Assembly: GCA_963989245.1 (NCBI GenBank)
Contig: OZ022353.1
Location: forward strand, 29,402,035 to 29,466,034
Direction of reading: 5' to 3'
DNA length: 64,000 nucleotides
DNA from: Nansenia antarctica
Lineage: Eukaryota > Chordata > Actinopteri > Argentiniformes > Microstomatidae
Position numbers and translations under genes: made by a program. Of this stretch, positions 21,473 to 32,252 are shown piece by piece (the stretch's first letter is position 1; each line of letters opens with the position of its first letter). The notes under the pieces were generated by a model. That model ran no database searches. It saw only the letters and a program-made list of their open reading frames with translations, and was not told where the DNA came from.

Positions 21473-21866
21473 CGGTTGCTAGGAAGTTGGTTACTAGGGA
21501 AGGTACACACGTACCTACTCTCCTCGTCCTGATTGGTCAGCTGTCAGAAAGGCGCTTGACGACACACAGCGCCTTTCTGAAAAGTTAAATAAATTAAACT
21601 GAAAAAGGCGGCGGCAGCTGCGCTTTTCTCACGCTTTTTAAAAGGCGGACGTTTTTTCCTTTTCCCATAGGGTTGTATGTAAAAAGACGGTGAAGGCTGT
21701 GCTTTTTGAAGTCAAGTTCAGTTCAACTGAAAAAGGCGGCGGCAGCTGCGCTTTTCTCACGCTTTTTAAAAGACGGCTGCTTTTTTTAAAAAGCGGCAGT
21801 TTTTTCCCTTTTTCCCATAGGGTTGTATGTAAAAAGGCGCTGAAGGTGCGGAAGGTGAACACCCCC

Positions 21867-22305
21867 TTAGAAGGGTTAAGTGTCTGGTTAGAAGGGTTAG
21901 GTGTCTGGTTAGAAGGGTTAGGTGTCTGGTTAGAAGGGTTAAGTGTCTGGTTAGAAGGGTTAAGTGTCTGGTTAGAATGGTTAGGTGTCTGGTTAGAAGG
22001 GTTAAGTGTCTGGTTAGAAGTGTTAAGTGTCTGGTTAGGGTTAGGTGTCTGGTTAGAAGGGTTAAGTGTCTGGTTAGAAGGGTTAAGTGTCTGGTTAGAA
22101 GGGTTAAGTGTCTGGTTAGAAGGGTTAAGTGTCTGGTTAGAAGGGTTGTGTCTGGTTAGAAGGGTTAAGTGTCTGGTTAGAAGGGTTAAGTGTCTGGTTA
22201 GAAGGGTTAAGTGTCTGGTTAGAAGGGTTGTGTCTGGTTAGAAGGGTTAAGTGTCTGGTTAGAATGACAGGTGGAGGGAGTAGAGAGTTAAGTGTCTGGT
22301 TAGGG
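21867..22305. repeat. 21-bp minisatellite, right part
   Basis: About 20 copies of GGTTAGAAGGGTTAAGTGTCT, with variants lacking part of the unit at about 22036, 22147 and 22226. It continues the array at 3113-3302 after the Harbinger-like insertion. Confidence 0.95.
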
Positions 22306-22399
22306 GTTGTTGTTGTTGGTATTGTTTGAGAAATATACTCTTCACTGTTTATGCTTCCTTTGTTTCCACTGCACAGATCCACCTCACAGCCCAGCTACC

Positions 22400-22847
22400 A
22401 TGTCTGACCCCAGGTCCACACAGTCCCCTGGTTCTGGCTGTGGTTCTGCAGCCCTGGAAAGCACACACGGCCGATGGATGGTGGCAGTGAAGCTGGAAGA
22501 CTGCAGGAAAACACTCAAACTCAATGTGGCAATTAAAGAGGAGGAGGAGGAGGAAGGAGGAGAAGAGAAGAAAGATGTGATGGTGAAAGAAGAACAGGAA
22601 GAAGGAGGAGAGGACGAAGAGAAGAAAGATGTGATGGTGAAAGAAGAACAGGAAGAAAGGGGAGAGGAAGAAGAGAAGAAAGATGTGATGGTGAAAGAAG
22701 AACAGGAAGAAGGCGGAGAGGAAGAAGAGAAGAAAGATGTGATGGTGAAAGAAGAGGAAGTAGAGGAGGAAGATGTGGTGATGGAAGAGGAGGATGAAGA
22801 GGACAAGGATGGTGAAGATGATGAAGTTGGTGAGGATGATGAAGATG
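22400..22847 (+). CDS. C2H2 zinc-finger protein, N-terminal acidic exon
   Basis: The start ATG (22400) lies just after a splice acceptor (CCACTGCACAG). It encodes MSDPRSTQSPGSGCGSAALE and VKLEDCRKTLKLNV, an N-terminal block seen in many teleost poly-zinc-finger genes, and then about 90 residues of acidic repeats. The repeat unit EEKKDVMVKEEQEEGGEE occurs four times (about 22563-22760). The exon ends at GATG|GTGAGT in phase 1 and joins in frame to 32253, giving D-G-E-S-S-N. The product is presumably nuclear. The acidic region may act as an effector region; that is inference. No KRAB or SCAN domain is seen. The intron is 9.4 kb and filled with repeats. Confidence 0.8.
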
Positions 22848-23131
22848 GTGAGTTCATGCTATGTATTTGGCGAAGGCCAGGTTAATGAGTAGATCAAAGG
22901 GCGCTGGCAGATATTTAGGCTGCATTTACACCGCAGGTCCAAATGACACAATTCAGAATTTTTTCTCATGTGGCACAGATGGGTTATGTAACATGCAGGT
23001 GTAAGCAGTAAACAAGCACATTGACTCTGATATTCTCAGATCCCATTCAGGCCTCAATCTCATGCCGGCCTCTATCAGATATGAATCTGATATGTGTCAT
23101 GTCTACTGCGGTCTCAGCAGGCAGGTCGCAT
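22848..23131 (+). other. Zinc-finger gene intron, unique part
   Basis: Begins with a consensus donor GTGAGT. Nothing else is recognised before the first repeat at 23132. Confidence 0.5.
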
Positions 23132-23300
23132 ATACAGTGCTGTGAAAAAGTATTTGCCCCCTTACCAATTCCGTGTGTTTTTGCATGTTTGTCACGCTTA
23201 AATGTTTCAGATCATCAAACCAATTTTACTATTACACAAAGATAACCTGAGTAAATAGAAAATGCAGTTTTTAAATGATCATTCCATTTATTGAAGTCAA
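23132..23300. mobile_element. Tc1/mariner-like end, truncated
   Basis: CAGTGCTGTGAAAAAGTATT next to TA, then a TTTCAGATCATCAAACCAAT block, is the end of a common fish DNA transposon. The other end is missing. Confidence 0.6.
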
Positions 23301-23306
23301 AGAGTT

Positions 23307-23389
23307 AGGGTTATACAGGTGAATAGTAGCAGGGTTATACAGGTGAATAGTAGCAGGGTTATACAGGTGAATAGTAGCAGGGTTATACA
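23307..23389. repeat. 24-bp minisatellite
   Basis: About 3.4 tandem copies of AGGGTTATACAGGTGAATAG plus TAGC. A further partial copy occurs after the LTR element at 31096-31118, so two insertions landed in this array. Confidence 0.9.
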
Positions 23390-24483
23390 CAGGGGTGCAC
23401 ACAACTGGTGCGCCAGTGCGCATGCGTCGCCAAAATGCATGCTGCGCGGCAGATCAGCCGCACGAAGGCGCTCTTGCGCACCAACAGCTGGAACCGCTGG
23501 GAGAGGAATTTACTTCCTCAAAATCCAACTGCTGACTGCTGCATCACTGAGGCACCCGACGAGCCGTCAAAATATCCAAGAAGCCAGCCCCACTAAGTAA
23601 CTATTTGCCGTCACCTCAGCCGAAGGCCTGACGAGTAATCCATCACAACAGTCGACCGACGACGACCACGGCGACTCCCCTCACGAAAACATTCGGAAAG
23701 TATCGTAACTCGTACTTTCATTCCGCGTATCGCGTATCGCACGGTTATCACGCCGCCACGTGAAAATTCAGTCCCGAACGACTCGTCGCTAAAAGGAAAA
23801 ACAACACCAAGGGACTTCACGTTTCTTTTCTCTGAAGCTTTCAAACGTTCAGACGTTTGTTTTACAGCTTCATTATCGCACCTCGACCCCTGACCCAGGG
23901 AATATGGTTGGGAATTCTATTAGAAAAAAGAAAAAAAAAGACTTTGTTGCACAATCAAAATAATGAGCTATTTAAAGTGATAGCCTATAACATCCTCTAC
24001 CATGGTTGAAATTGAGGACAGTGATAACAGCAGTCAAGAGAGCAGTGATGATGATGATTAAGCTTGTAGCATAAATAAATGCTTAGGCTGTAACTTTTTG
24101 TTGAAAAGTTGATTTCAGTGTTTACAGAACAGAGCAGTGCTTTAAGAGATGTCCGTTTATTTCAGTGTGTTTAAAGAACAGACATTCAGTTAGTGCTTAA
24201 AGTGATGTCAGTTGATTTCATTGTATTTAAAGGAGTCTGACAGACTTTCATGCTTAAAGAGCAGTCATTTGAATTTGCATTTGTTTCTTTTGTTTTGCAC
24301 ACAATCATTTGTTTGTTCATCTTTATTTATGACTACATGTCGTTTTGCTAATATAAGTTATCCATGTATCCCTTTTTTATCCATCCTGTGGGACGGGTCG
24401 TGACTCGCGAGCTCAGGGAGCACCAAGCAGCATCACTAGGTGCTCCTCTGAGCACTGGCCCCAAAAAGTTATGTGCACCCCTG
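23390..24483. mobile_element. hAT element, no intact transposase
   Basis: Ends CAGGGGTGCACA and TGTGCACCCCTG with GTTATACA on both sides (23382-23389 and 24484-24491). The duplication is a piece of the 24-bp minisatellite. No long transposase ORF is present. Confidence 0.9.
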
Positions 24484-24493
24484 GTTATACAGG

Positions 24494-25111
24494 TGATAAT
24501 AGATGATTCTCTGATGATGGGCGGAGGCCGAGATTTGTTGATTCCCCAAAGTAATTAATTAAAGCTTGCTCAAAGTAGACAATTAAGATACAAGTTTATT
24601 CACGGCGCCGGGTGTGTTCAGTCGCAGGCACAGACAGAGAACGCACACAGAATGACATTCACAGTGCCTCCTTATAATCTAGATTCCTGCTGACACAGGA
24701 ATCAGCTGTACCTTGCAAATCATTATTCTCCTGTCAAACATGTTGTTTACACTAAAGTTAGATGTACGTTTGGCTCGTCTCCATCCCATAACGGGATGGT
24801 CGTCATGGCAATTCAGTTACCTGACTCTGGTCAGCTGACTGGCCGGTCCTAAATATACTGACCTATTGACCCAGTCTCTCCCCTGGCCCCTTAGTCAGGT
24901 TTCCCTGCTGCAAGGTATACTGGCCCCACTAGCCGTGGTCTAAATCTGGCTCCGGTCCAGTTACAGAGAAAAGCATGGTCAGTTTGTGCATGACAGAGAC
25001 AGAGAGAGGTTTGCTCAATCTCAACAGTTTAGATATTACAACTTGATTATAATTACCAATGATACAGTATTTAGAATTTACCTATGCACAATGGAAAAAC
25101 ACATCCTATCA
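24494..25111 (-). repeat. 3' LTR of the retrovirus-like element
   Basis: 618 bp, TG...CA. On the minus strand it has a TATAAGGAGG box (about 24670-24676) and an AATAAA signal (about 24593-24598). It is about 46 bp longer than the partner LTR, which has lost a block in the region after ATCATTATTC. Confidence 0.9.
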
Positions 25112-25135
25112 GCTCACTCTTTTTTTTCTCCTCTA
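25112..25135 (-). promoter_or_regulatory. Polypurine tract
   Basis: Read on the minus strand, GGAGAAAAAAAAGAGTGAGC abuts the start of the 3' LTR. This is the expected position for the plus-strand primer of a retroelement. Confidence 0.75.
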
Positions 25136-25228
25136 ATGGACAGTAAACTTTAATTATATCTCTTTCTTTCCACATGGCTGAGATCTTACATTCCTCCTCC
25201 GGAATTGTCATTAAATGATTTTCCCCAC

Positions 25229-25811
25229 TGATAGGATGTGTTTTTGCATTGTGCTTAGGTAAACCCTGAATACTTTATCATCAGTATTATGTTCAAGTTG
25301 TAACATCTAAAGTGCTGACACTTCCTGCAAACCCTCTGTATCTGCACAAACTGCAAACAGGCTGGTCTGTGTAATTGAAACGGAGCCAGATTTAGACTCA
25401 GAGAACTTGACCAGAGACCAGCATAGGACCTGGGTCAATAGATCAGTATATTTAGGAACGGTCGGTCAGCTGACTGAGAGTCAGGTAACTGTTGACCGGA
25501 ACGAACAACCCGTTATGGTAAAGAGCAGAGGCAAACTGGCTTCTAACTTTAGTATGTAAACAACATGTATGACTAGAGACTGGTGATTGGCAAGGTGCAG
25601 CTGTTTCCTGTGTCAGCGGAAATCTAGGATATAAGGGCCACTGTAAAATGTCATTCCGTGTGTCTCTCTCCTCTGCCTGCTGTGATGAGAGGACACCCAG
25701 CGCTGTATGGGAATAAACTTATATCCTAATTGTCTACTTGAGCAATCTATTAATTATTCACTTAAAGGGGAATGAACAAATCTCGGCCTGCCGCCCATCA
25801 TCTGACAATCA
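25229..25811 (+). repeat. Inverted solo LTR inside the retrovirus-like element
   Basis: A 583-bp LTR in the opposite orientation (TGATAGGATGTGTTTTT at the start, CATCTGACAATCA at the end) is flanked by CCCAC on both sides (25224-25228 and 25812-25816). It is a diverged relative of the flanking LTRs, inserted separately and then reduced to a solo LTR. Confidence 0.85.
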
Positions 25812-25816
25812 CCCAC

Positions 25817-28352
25817 TATCACCCACAGACAAATATAAGTCCTTAGTCATGTGGCCTGACAAAACGAACAAACATCTCATTCCACAATTGACTTGGCATG
25901 AGTAAAAGGTCACTTTGTGGTTAAACTACTCTGATTAATAATCACCTTCTTTGGATAAAAACCTTTTGTTGTTTAAAGGAGAAAATATCCAAATAGGTTT
26001 CTCATTACTATGTCTAAATACTCATTACAAATGAAGTAGGTATCATTTCCATCATTAAGTCAAATCAAATGTTTTTCCATAGTTTGTTTCACAATTATAC
26101 ATTTTTAACAAATAGGGATATAGTCAATTAGTTTCTTTAGGTGGTGTCTTGTCTTGGTTCTTTGATATCCTAGGCCGATCTTCAACAGAGGGACCTTATG
26201 CGTTTCCGGTAGCAATAAGGCACTATCTGATGATGATGGAGCATTCTTCCATTATTGTCTGCTTTAGCCTTGTTGTCCTTTTGTCTTGTTGCTGTGTTAT
26301 TGAGAGACTCACAGTAGAAATTATTTCATTCACCATCATGATGCTTACTCAAATGTTTTAACAGTGTTATTGAAACTCTAAATCCTCACCCCCTACTTTT
26401 CTCTCCCCTATTGTTCGTTGTGCTATGTCCCCATTGTCTGATCTTAAAGGTTTAATCCTGTTGTGGTGAATATGTACAACAATCTTTAACAACCTGACAA
26501 ACTCCTGCAACTGAGTCTAGTGCGCTATTTGGTTTAAATCCCTGGATGTCACGACGCATGCGAACAAGATTAGTATCAGAGTCTTCAGTTAAAGTAATGT
26601 CTGTTTCGTTAGTTATCACCCAGATCGTATACATAACCGATATTGTGGCTAGTATCCCCCTGATCCATAATGAGGTCTGGATCACACGGTTTCTCTCGGC
26701 ACGCATCGTCTGTCCGGTATCTCTTGTCCTAGTTTCAATCTTAATACACAACAACATCAAGAATAGCTGTTAATAGCAGAGATAGTCATCATTATGGTAC
26801 TGGAATCAGTAATCGTTTGTCATAATACGTGTCCGTTTTCCCCTTTGCTTGGGTCCTATCGTCAGAGTTGAGAGTGGGTTGGGCTTCCCGTGGTCCCCCC
26901 AGTCTAGTGAGTTATGCACTTGCCTGCTGAGACAGTTTTAGATACAAAGGTTGCACAATCGTTAAGTACAGTTAGACAGACACTTTAGTTTCTCGTAAAT
27001 GGGTTAACTCGTCCTTCATCAATGCTCCTAGAGGAAACAAAAGGATTTGTCATTTGAGGTTCATGGGTATCAAACTAGGACGTGGGTTGTGAAAAACCGT
27101 GAACCGTCCCTTTAATTTCCAAATCAGTCTTCAATACTTAGTTTAGTCACTGTCAATGTGCAATCTGAGTCAATTCCCATAAGCATATTTTTTAAATGAG
27201 GTAGATCTATTCTACCCGTATGTTAAAAAATTCTGATCACAATCATTACTGATAGCGTGGATACTTCCCCGTTGGTCTATGTACAGTATAAGCGTATTTT
27301 GCATTAAGGTTTAAGTTTGTTGTGAACATTTAAATGTTCTCTCCCTCTCTTATAATCAATATTTCTCAGTCAATCACCCGTTGGTTTTAGTATATTTATC
27401 AGAGACATTCTTGAGTCAGTGTGAATGGTTTATCATAAATGTTGCATCAACGTGTAATGCTCGTGCATTCAGCTGTTGGCCGATTAACACTGTTGATTGT
27501 GTGAAGTACTGTCATATTCGTATGTGTAATTGCTTTATCAAAGTCTGTAGTCTGTCATGTCATTATCATGTTTCCGCTTTCAAACAGAAAAACAACATCT
27601 ACATTTACAGTTTACACAGAGAATTATCATTTGTGATTTCCACTTTCTCTCATCTGGTTCAATCGTTCAATATCTTTTTCGCCCCCACTTCTGTTTAGAG
27701 TGGCCCTTCAGCAGCGACCCCGTTTTAGTCCGTCGCCCAGTTTCTCTGCATTTTCTTGGTTCTGTCAGGAGATGAATTGGCAAGAGTTGTCATAATGTTC
27801 CAGGTGTTGTCCGTTTGGGATTATCCTCCCATCAAAATGTCACATATTCCTCTTTGCTTGTGTGAACATTAACAGTCATTAATGCGTGGTCTATGTCTCT
27901 GTTTACTAAGTAAATTCAAATGTTACGTTTGCTGAGTCAATGCAGAATTGTATGATAATTACAATAAGGGACAACTACATTTACATGTATGTGTGTAACA
28001 CTTTTATGTGTTATCTGCAAGAATGCGTGTCTGTGTCTCTGTGTCACAGAAGCTGCGTCTTGTTTGCAAGAGCAGTTCTATTAATAGTGTAGGTTCACAG
28101 TGTCTGTCTGCCTCTGGTGCAGCTTTGTGGAGCACAAATGCACTCGTCTCTTACCACTTTTTGAATGTTAGTACTAAGCTATTTCGCTTGTCCTGAAAAA
28201 TGAAATGGTTATTCATTTCACTCTTTAGTATTTGTTTAAAATATGTTAATCAAAACAAGGATTATTATTACTTAACTCAATGATTTCGCTATAACTATAA
28301 CTATATAACTATATCACACGACATGCATGTAAGACTTCATTACCCATAATGC
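25817..28352 (-). other. Retrovirus-like interior with no recognisable pol
   Basis: The only minus-strand frame of note is 26452-26760 (102 codons). It has a hydrophobic stretch (GILATISVMYTIWVI) preceded by basic residues, reminiscent of an envelope leader or signal-anchor. That is a guess from position and composition. No RT, RNase H or integrase motif is visible. Confidence 0.5.
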
Positions 28353-29564
28353 TTAGTATTCATTCCATCCGTCTAGTTCTGTGTATTGTGCAAGCTCCAA
28401 AGCTTGTGCTTGGGGTTGCTTAAACAATCCCAGAGCGTCCAGTTCCCTTATCCGTTTTTCTATCAATGCTGGGGTCAATGAGAAAATGTCTGGTGTCGAT
28501 AATTTGAAGTTTTTCGCATCGTCTCCAATACCATCTAGAATCATGTTTGTAAAAAATAAGTTTTGTTTGTCCTCTAATTCCAAATTTGCCTTTTCTTTCC
28601 AGGTCTTTTGGAATCTGATTACAAAGTCAGACATTGTTTCATTAGGCTTACGTTTACAGTTAAGAATTTGTGAGATATCACGGTTTTGGCTGGCATGGTC
28701 GTTTAGAAATTTGGTTAATTGTTCAATGTGAGTATTCTTGTGTTCCTTATCAAGCCATGGGAAACGTTCTTTTATTGTTTTTCCTTTACATGGTCCATCA
28801 TTTTGTTCATTTAAAGTTTCGCAAGCATTTATCAAAGTATCAATTCCGACATCTGGCATTAAAGTGATCAGAATGTATCTTAAATCCGTGCCATTCAAAT
28901 TACCATGTAACAACATTGTTTTATACCAATTTATGAATTCTTTAGGGTTAATCCAGGGTTTGGGTGCGTCTTCTATAATCTTAGATACGTCAGATAACGT
29001 TAATGGTTTGTACAGAACTTTCTCTTCTATATTTAGCAACGGTGCCTGCACCTGGACCACGCTGCATGTCACAGCCTGCTCAGCCCGTAATTTTATGGGA
29101 GAGACACTCTCTACCTCCCGTTTCTTGCTAGGCCTATCATGTTCCTGCTTTCTGACAATATTACCAGGCCATTGTTTAGACATTATTAACCATGCTTGAT
29201 AGACTTCTTTCATGTAATCGGTATCCCATGTTGGATCTCTAATTGTTTTGTTTGATATCAAATATTCGTCAATAATCTTCAGTTTATTCTTTTCAAAACT
29301 CCCGATACTTGGGAAATTATCGTCACTCCATTCCGCAATCTTTGTTAGAAATGGTTCTGCATAGAATGGTCCTAATTTAAGTAAAATCCATCCTTTTTGT
29401 GTCACTGTATTAGTGTATTTTATCGGAATATCAATTATATGTGGATCAATTTTCAATAGTTTCTTAATGGCTTTCCTTTCTGCCCGTGGTAGATCTCTCT
29501 CAGATTTATATTTCAAGGTTCGTTTATCACAATTTACCGTCCTTTGATTACCCATTTTTTTCAT
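28353..29564 (-). CDS. Gag-like protein of the defective LTR element
   Basis: A single open frame of 403 codons. The likely start is the fourth codon, giving MGNQ, an N-terminal glycine suited to myristoylation and membrane targeting. The first half is basic and contains tryptophan-rich matrix-like sequence. The second half has a capsid-like region (PWINPKEFINWYKTML) and a stretch resembling the major homology region (KPNETMSDFVIRFQKTWK). There is no CCHC zinc knuckle and no pol frame downstream. Retention of an open gag in an otherwise empty element is unusual. The assignment to gag rests on motif order and position. Confidence 0.65.
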   Translation of the reverse strand: MKKMGNQRTVNCDKRTLKYKSERDLPRAERKAIKKLLKIDPHIIDIPIKYTNTVTQKGWILLKLGPFYAEPFLTKIAEWSDDNFPSIGSFEKNKLKIIDEYLISNKTIRDPTWDTDYMKEVYQAWLIMSKQWPGNIVRKQEHDRPSKKREVESVSPIKLRAEQAVTCSVVQVQAPLLNIEEKVLYKPLTLSDVSKIIEDAPKPWINPKEFINWYKTMLLHGNLNGTDLRYILITLMPDVGIDTLINACETLNEQNDGPCKGKTIKERFPWLDKEHKNTHIEQLTKFLNDHASQNRDISQILNCKRKPNETMSDFVIRFQKTWKEKANLELEDKQNLFFTNMILDGIGDDAKNFKLSTPDIFSLTPALIEKRIRELDALGLFKQPQAQALELAQYTELDGWNEY

Positions 29565-30500
29565 TAATTAAAATGCACACAATGTTAGTAAAAGGGAATT
29601 ATTTTATCTAAATTGTCTCGTTAGAGCTTTATAGTTACACAATTCGTGTTCATTAGTTCTTGTATACTTTAATTCAGTCTGTTGTATTGCGTTTCATCAA
29701 GGTCATTTAAATCCACGTCTCATCTATTCTATCCTGTCTCAATTAGTCAATCTTGTCACTCAAATCTGTTACGCTTTAACATTTAACACAAATACCATAT
29801 CTGTTCAAATTCTTATCGTCCTACAACTGTCTTTTTACCGCTGTCCTTTATTCCTTCATTATTCTATTTCTCTACAGAATATACCCACATTGCTTGACCT
29901 CTTATAAAACACTTTTCTTTAATCACACCTTAATTTACATACCATAACCACTTACGTGTTAATACCTTATTCATTTAACCGTCTTAATCAACATTCTACT
30001 TCTGCATAGTTTCAAATCCTGTGCTATAACACAATACCTTATTTCTGTACCTTACAGATAAACATAACTTTGTTGACTCAAGCGTGATCTGCAGTTCACC
30101 TTATTTCCTGTCAAATACCTCAATATAAGATCTGTACTGTAACCCTGTCCACAGTATTACCATTACTTGTTTAAATAAAAACCCACAGAATGCCCAATTC
30201 CGTTTAATCAATTCTTCTATGAATTAATCAATATCCAGTTTCAGTATATCTCCTCCAGAGTGACACCTAGCAGCTCTGTCCTTTTATAACGTATTATCCT
30301 ATATGTGAATTAATGACCTTCATGTTTATCAACAGCAGTACTCAAACTTAGTTTAATATTAGTCCTTTAACTTTCAATTTAGTTATTATCCCCCATCATC
30401 ACATCCATCCCATTTTCTCCTTTTAAGGAAAGAAATTACAGTTTTTTTGTACAGCTGGGAAGATAGTCAATATGGTTAGACATTTCCTACCTTTTGAAGC
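29565..30500 (-). other. Leader region between LTR and gag
   Basis: AT-rich, no ORF. It is the expected place for the packaging leader. No distinct structure was identified by eye. Confidence 0.4.
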
Positions 30501-30521
30501 TGATCCTGTTCGAAAGCGCCA
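30501..30521 (-). promoter_or_regulatory. Primer-binding-like site
   Basis: On the minus strand, TGGCGCTTTCGAACAGG starts two bases after the 5' LTR. It resembles the lysine-type primer-binding site TGGCGCCCGAACAGG, with extra bases, so the primer tRNA is not certain. Confidence 0.5.
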
Positions 30522-30523
30522 AT

Positions 30524-31095
30524 TGATAATAGATGATTCTCTGATGATGGGCGGAGGCCGAGATTTGTTGATTCCCCAAAGTAATTAATTAAAGCTTGCT
30601 CAAAGTAGACAATTAAGATACACGTTTATTCACGGCGCCGGGTGTGTTCAGTCGCAGGCACAGACAGAGAACGCACACAGAATGACATTCACAGTGCCTC
30701 CTTATAATCTAGATTCCTGCTGACACAGGAATCAGCTGTACCTTGCAAATCATTATTCATGATTACATCCCATAACGGGTTGGTCGTCATGGCAATTCAG
30801 TTACCTGACTCTGGTCAGCTGACTGGCCGGTCCTAAATATACTGACCTATTGACCCAGTCTCTCCCCTGGCCCCTTAGTCAGGTTTCCCTGCTGCAAGGT
30901 ATACTGGCCCCACTAGCCGTGGTCTAAATCTGGCTCCGGTCCAGTTACAGAGAAAAGCATGGTCAGTTTGTGCATGACAGAGACAGAGAGAGGTTTGCTC
31001 AATCTCAACAGTTTAGATATTACAACTTGATTATAATTACCAATGATACAGTATTTAGAATTGACCTATGCACAATGGAAAAACACATCCTATCA
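30524..31095 (-). repeat. 5' LTR of the retrovirus-like element
   Basis: 572 bp, TG...CA, very close to the 24494-25111 LTR apart from one deleted block and scattered changes. TATAAGG (about 30700-30706, minus) and AATAAA (30625-30630, minus) mark the promoter and polyadenylation signal. Confidence 0.9.
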
Positions 31096-31118
31096 ACAGG
31101 TGAATAGTAGCAGGGTTT

Positions 31119-31853
31119 CAGGGTTTTTCCTGCATAGAGAATTATGAGGCGGCCGCCTCCGTCATATTTCTTGCCGCCTCCAGCTCTCGTCAAAACTCTG
31201 ACGGTCGTATTTTCGACAAGCGTTGCACTCGGTGGATTTCTGTCATTTCTAACTGCAATTGCGGCACTGCGCCCATGTGGTGGCAGGGGTGCTATTTAAC
31301 CTTAACCCTGGTGGCGCTGTGCTGCAAATAAGCTTAGCTTTGGTGTTTGCTAGCGAAGACCAGCCAGCAACATGTGGAGCCCTGGGCTTGCACACTCGTC
31401 ACTTTGTCAACTGTCAGAATAGTCTTAGGTCGAAACGTTATTTCATATCAAAAATCCTGAAAGTCACATTAGTTGGCTTGCTGTTCCATTATCCAGAATG
31501 ACAAGTTGAGCCTATACTAGCGTTAGTCAGTGCTCCTTTTAATGTATTATTTGCAAAATGATCAGTTTTGAAGTCTGTCAGGGGTTTCAATTGCTGAAAA
31601 GTTGTATTAATCAGACAGTCAACAATAGGTTTTGGATTTTATTTTTTATTTATTTTTTATTAAAAGATTTAACCTTTATTTAACCAGGCAAACATGTAAG
31701 AACAAATTCTTATTTGCAAATGCAGCCTGACCAAAAAGCAGTGGCTCTTTGGGGGGGGGGGGGGGGGGGGAGAATGACATGGTACTACTGTCATTAACAA
31801 GGACTAACAAACCTTCTCTGTCATAACCTCATTTTGTGGCAGGAAAAACCCTG
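31119..31853. mobile_element. DNA transposon with CAGGGTTTTTCCTGC ends
   Basis: Perfect 15-bp inverted ends. The target duplication is not resolved because it lies in the minisatellite remnant. Part of the interior (31256-31350) matches 18190-18240. It contains a reversed AACCTTTATTTAACCAGGCA repeat (about 31670-31740) and a run of about 19 G residues (31751-31770). Confidence 0.75.
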
Positions 31854-32252
31854 AGTAGCAATGCTGTTCTTATTTATTTATTTATTTCCAGTTATTGTGC
31901 TTATTGTGCTGTTGGTATAGCCTAATGTCTGCTGGAGTGTTCAATAAAAGTGATCAATAGTGAAATGAAAAACTGCCGGTACGCATTCAGTATTCGGACA
32001 AATGTTTCCTTAAATTCAGCTTCGGCCAAGAAATTTCAATTGGGTGCATCCCTAATTTAAATGACACAGTTCTATCAAGGATGGAATATTACAGTTTTCC
32101 ATTACAGGTATCCTAACACTCTGAACACTTCATGTTCCCACAGCGTGTGCAGACTCCAGAGATGTGGTGTTACTTCTGGCACTGCTGAGTCTATGGAAGC
32201 AGCACTTGTTCTCATGTTGTTTCTAATCCTGTATATGTTCCTATTCTTACAG
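31854..32252 (+). other. End of the zinc-finger gene intron
   Basis: No gene is seen. It ends with a good acceptor (CCTATTCTTACAG) at 32252. The block near 31975-32055 looks like a decayed DNA-transposon end (ATTCGGACAAATG, GGTGCATCCCTAA). Confidence 0.5.

Larger units (their letters stand above)
3303..21866. mobile_element. Large PIF/Harbinger-like transposon, heavily nested
   Basis: The terminal inverted repeats are GGGGGCGTTCAC at 3303 and GTGAACACCCCC ending at 21866. They are flanked by TTA at 3300-3302 and 21867-21869, the three-base TWA target typical of PIF/Harbinger. The flanks rejoin into a normal minisatellite unit. Removing the nested insertions leaves roughly 3.7 kb. Recognisable content is a MADF-BESS gene on the minus strand; MADF and Myb/SANT proteins are known partners of Harbinger transposases. 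I could not find a DDE transposase, so the element may depend on others. The right end carries a duplicated subterminal block (about 21600-21700 and 21730-21830). Confidence 0.8.
24494..31095 (-). mobile_element. Retrovirus-like LTR element, defective
   Basis: LTRs beginning TG and ending CA bound the element (24494-25111 and 30524-31095), with ACAGG on both sides (24489-24493 and 31096-31100). In minus orientation the order is LTR, primer-binding-like site, about 0.95 kb leader, gag, about 2.6 kb of unrecognised sequence (with a solo LTR inside), polypurine tract, LTR. No protease, reverse transcriptase or integrase is recognisable, so it is defective. Gag with an N-terminal MG and the LTR layout suggest an endogenous retrovirus; the class is uncertain. 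Confidence 0.85.

Noticed and set aside
21867..22305. Possible CRISPR-like array
   Set aside because: Units are contiguous with no unique spacers, and the genome is a vertebrate; it is a minisatellite.
22384..22857. Serine-rich minus-strand ORF
   Set aside because: Antisense shadow of the acidic GAA/GAG repeats of the zinc-finger exon.
26452..26760. Complete envelope gene
   Set aside because: Only about 100 codons with one hydrophobic stretch; no furin site, fusion peptide or transmembrane unit to support it.
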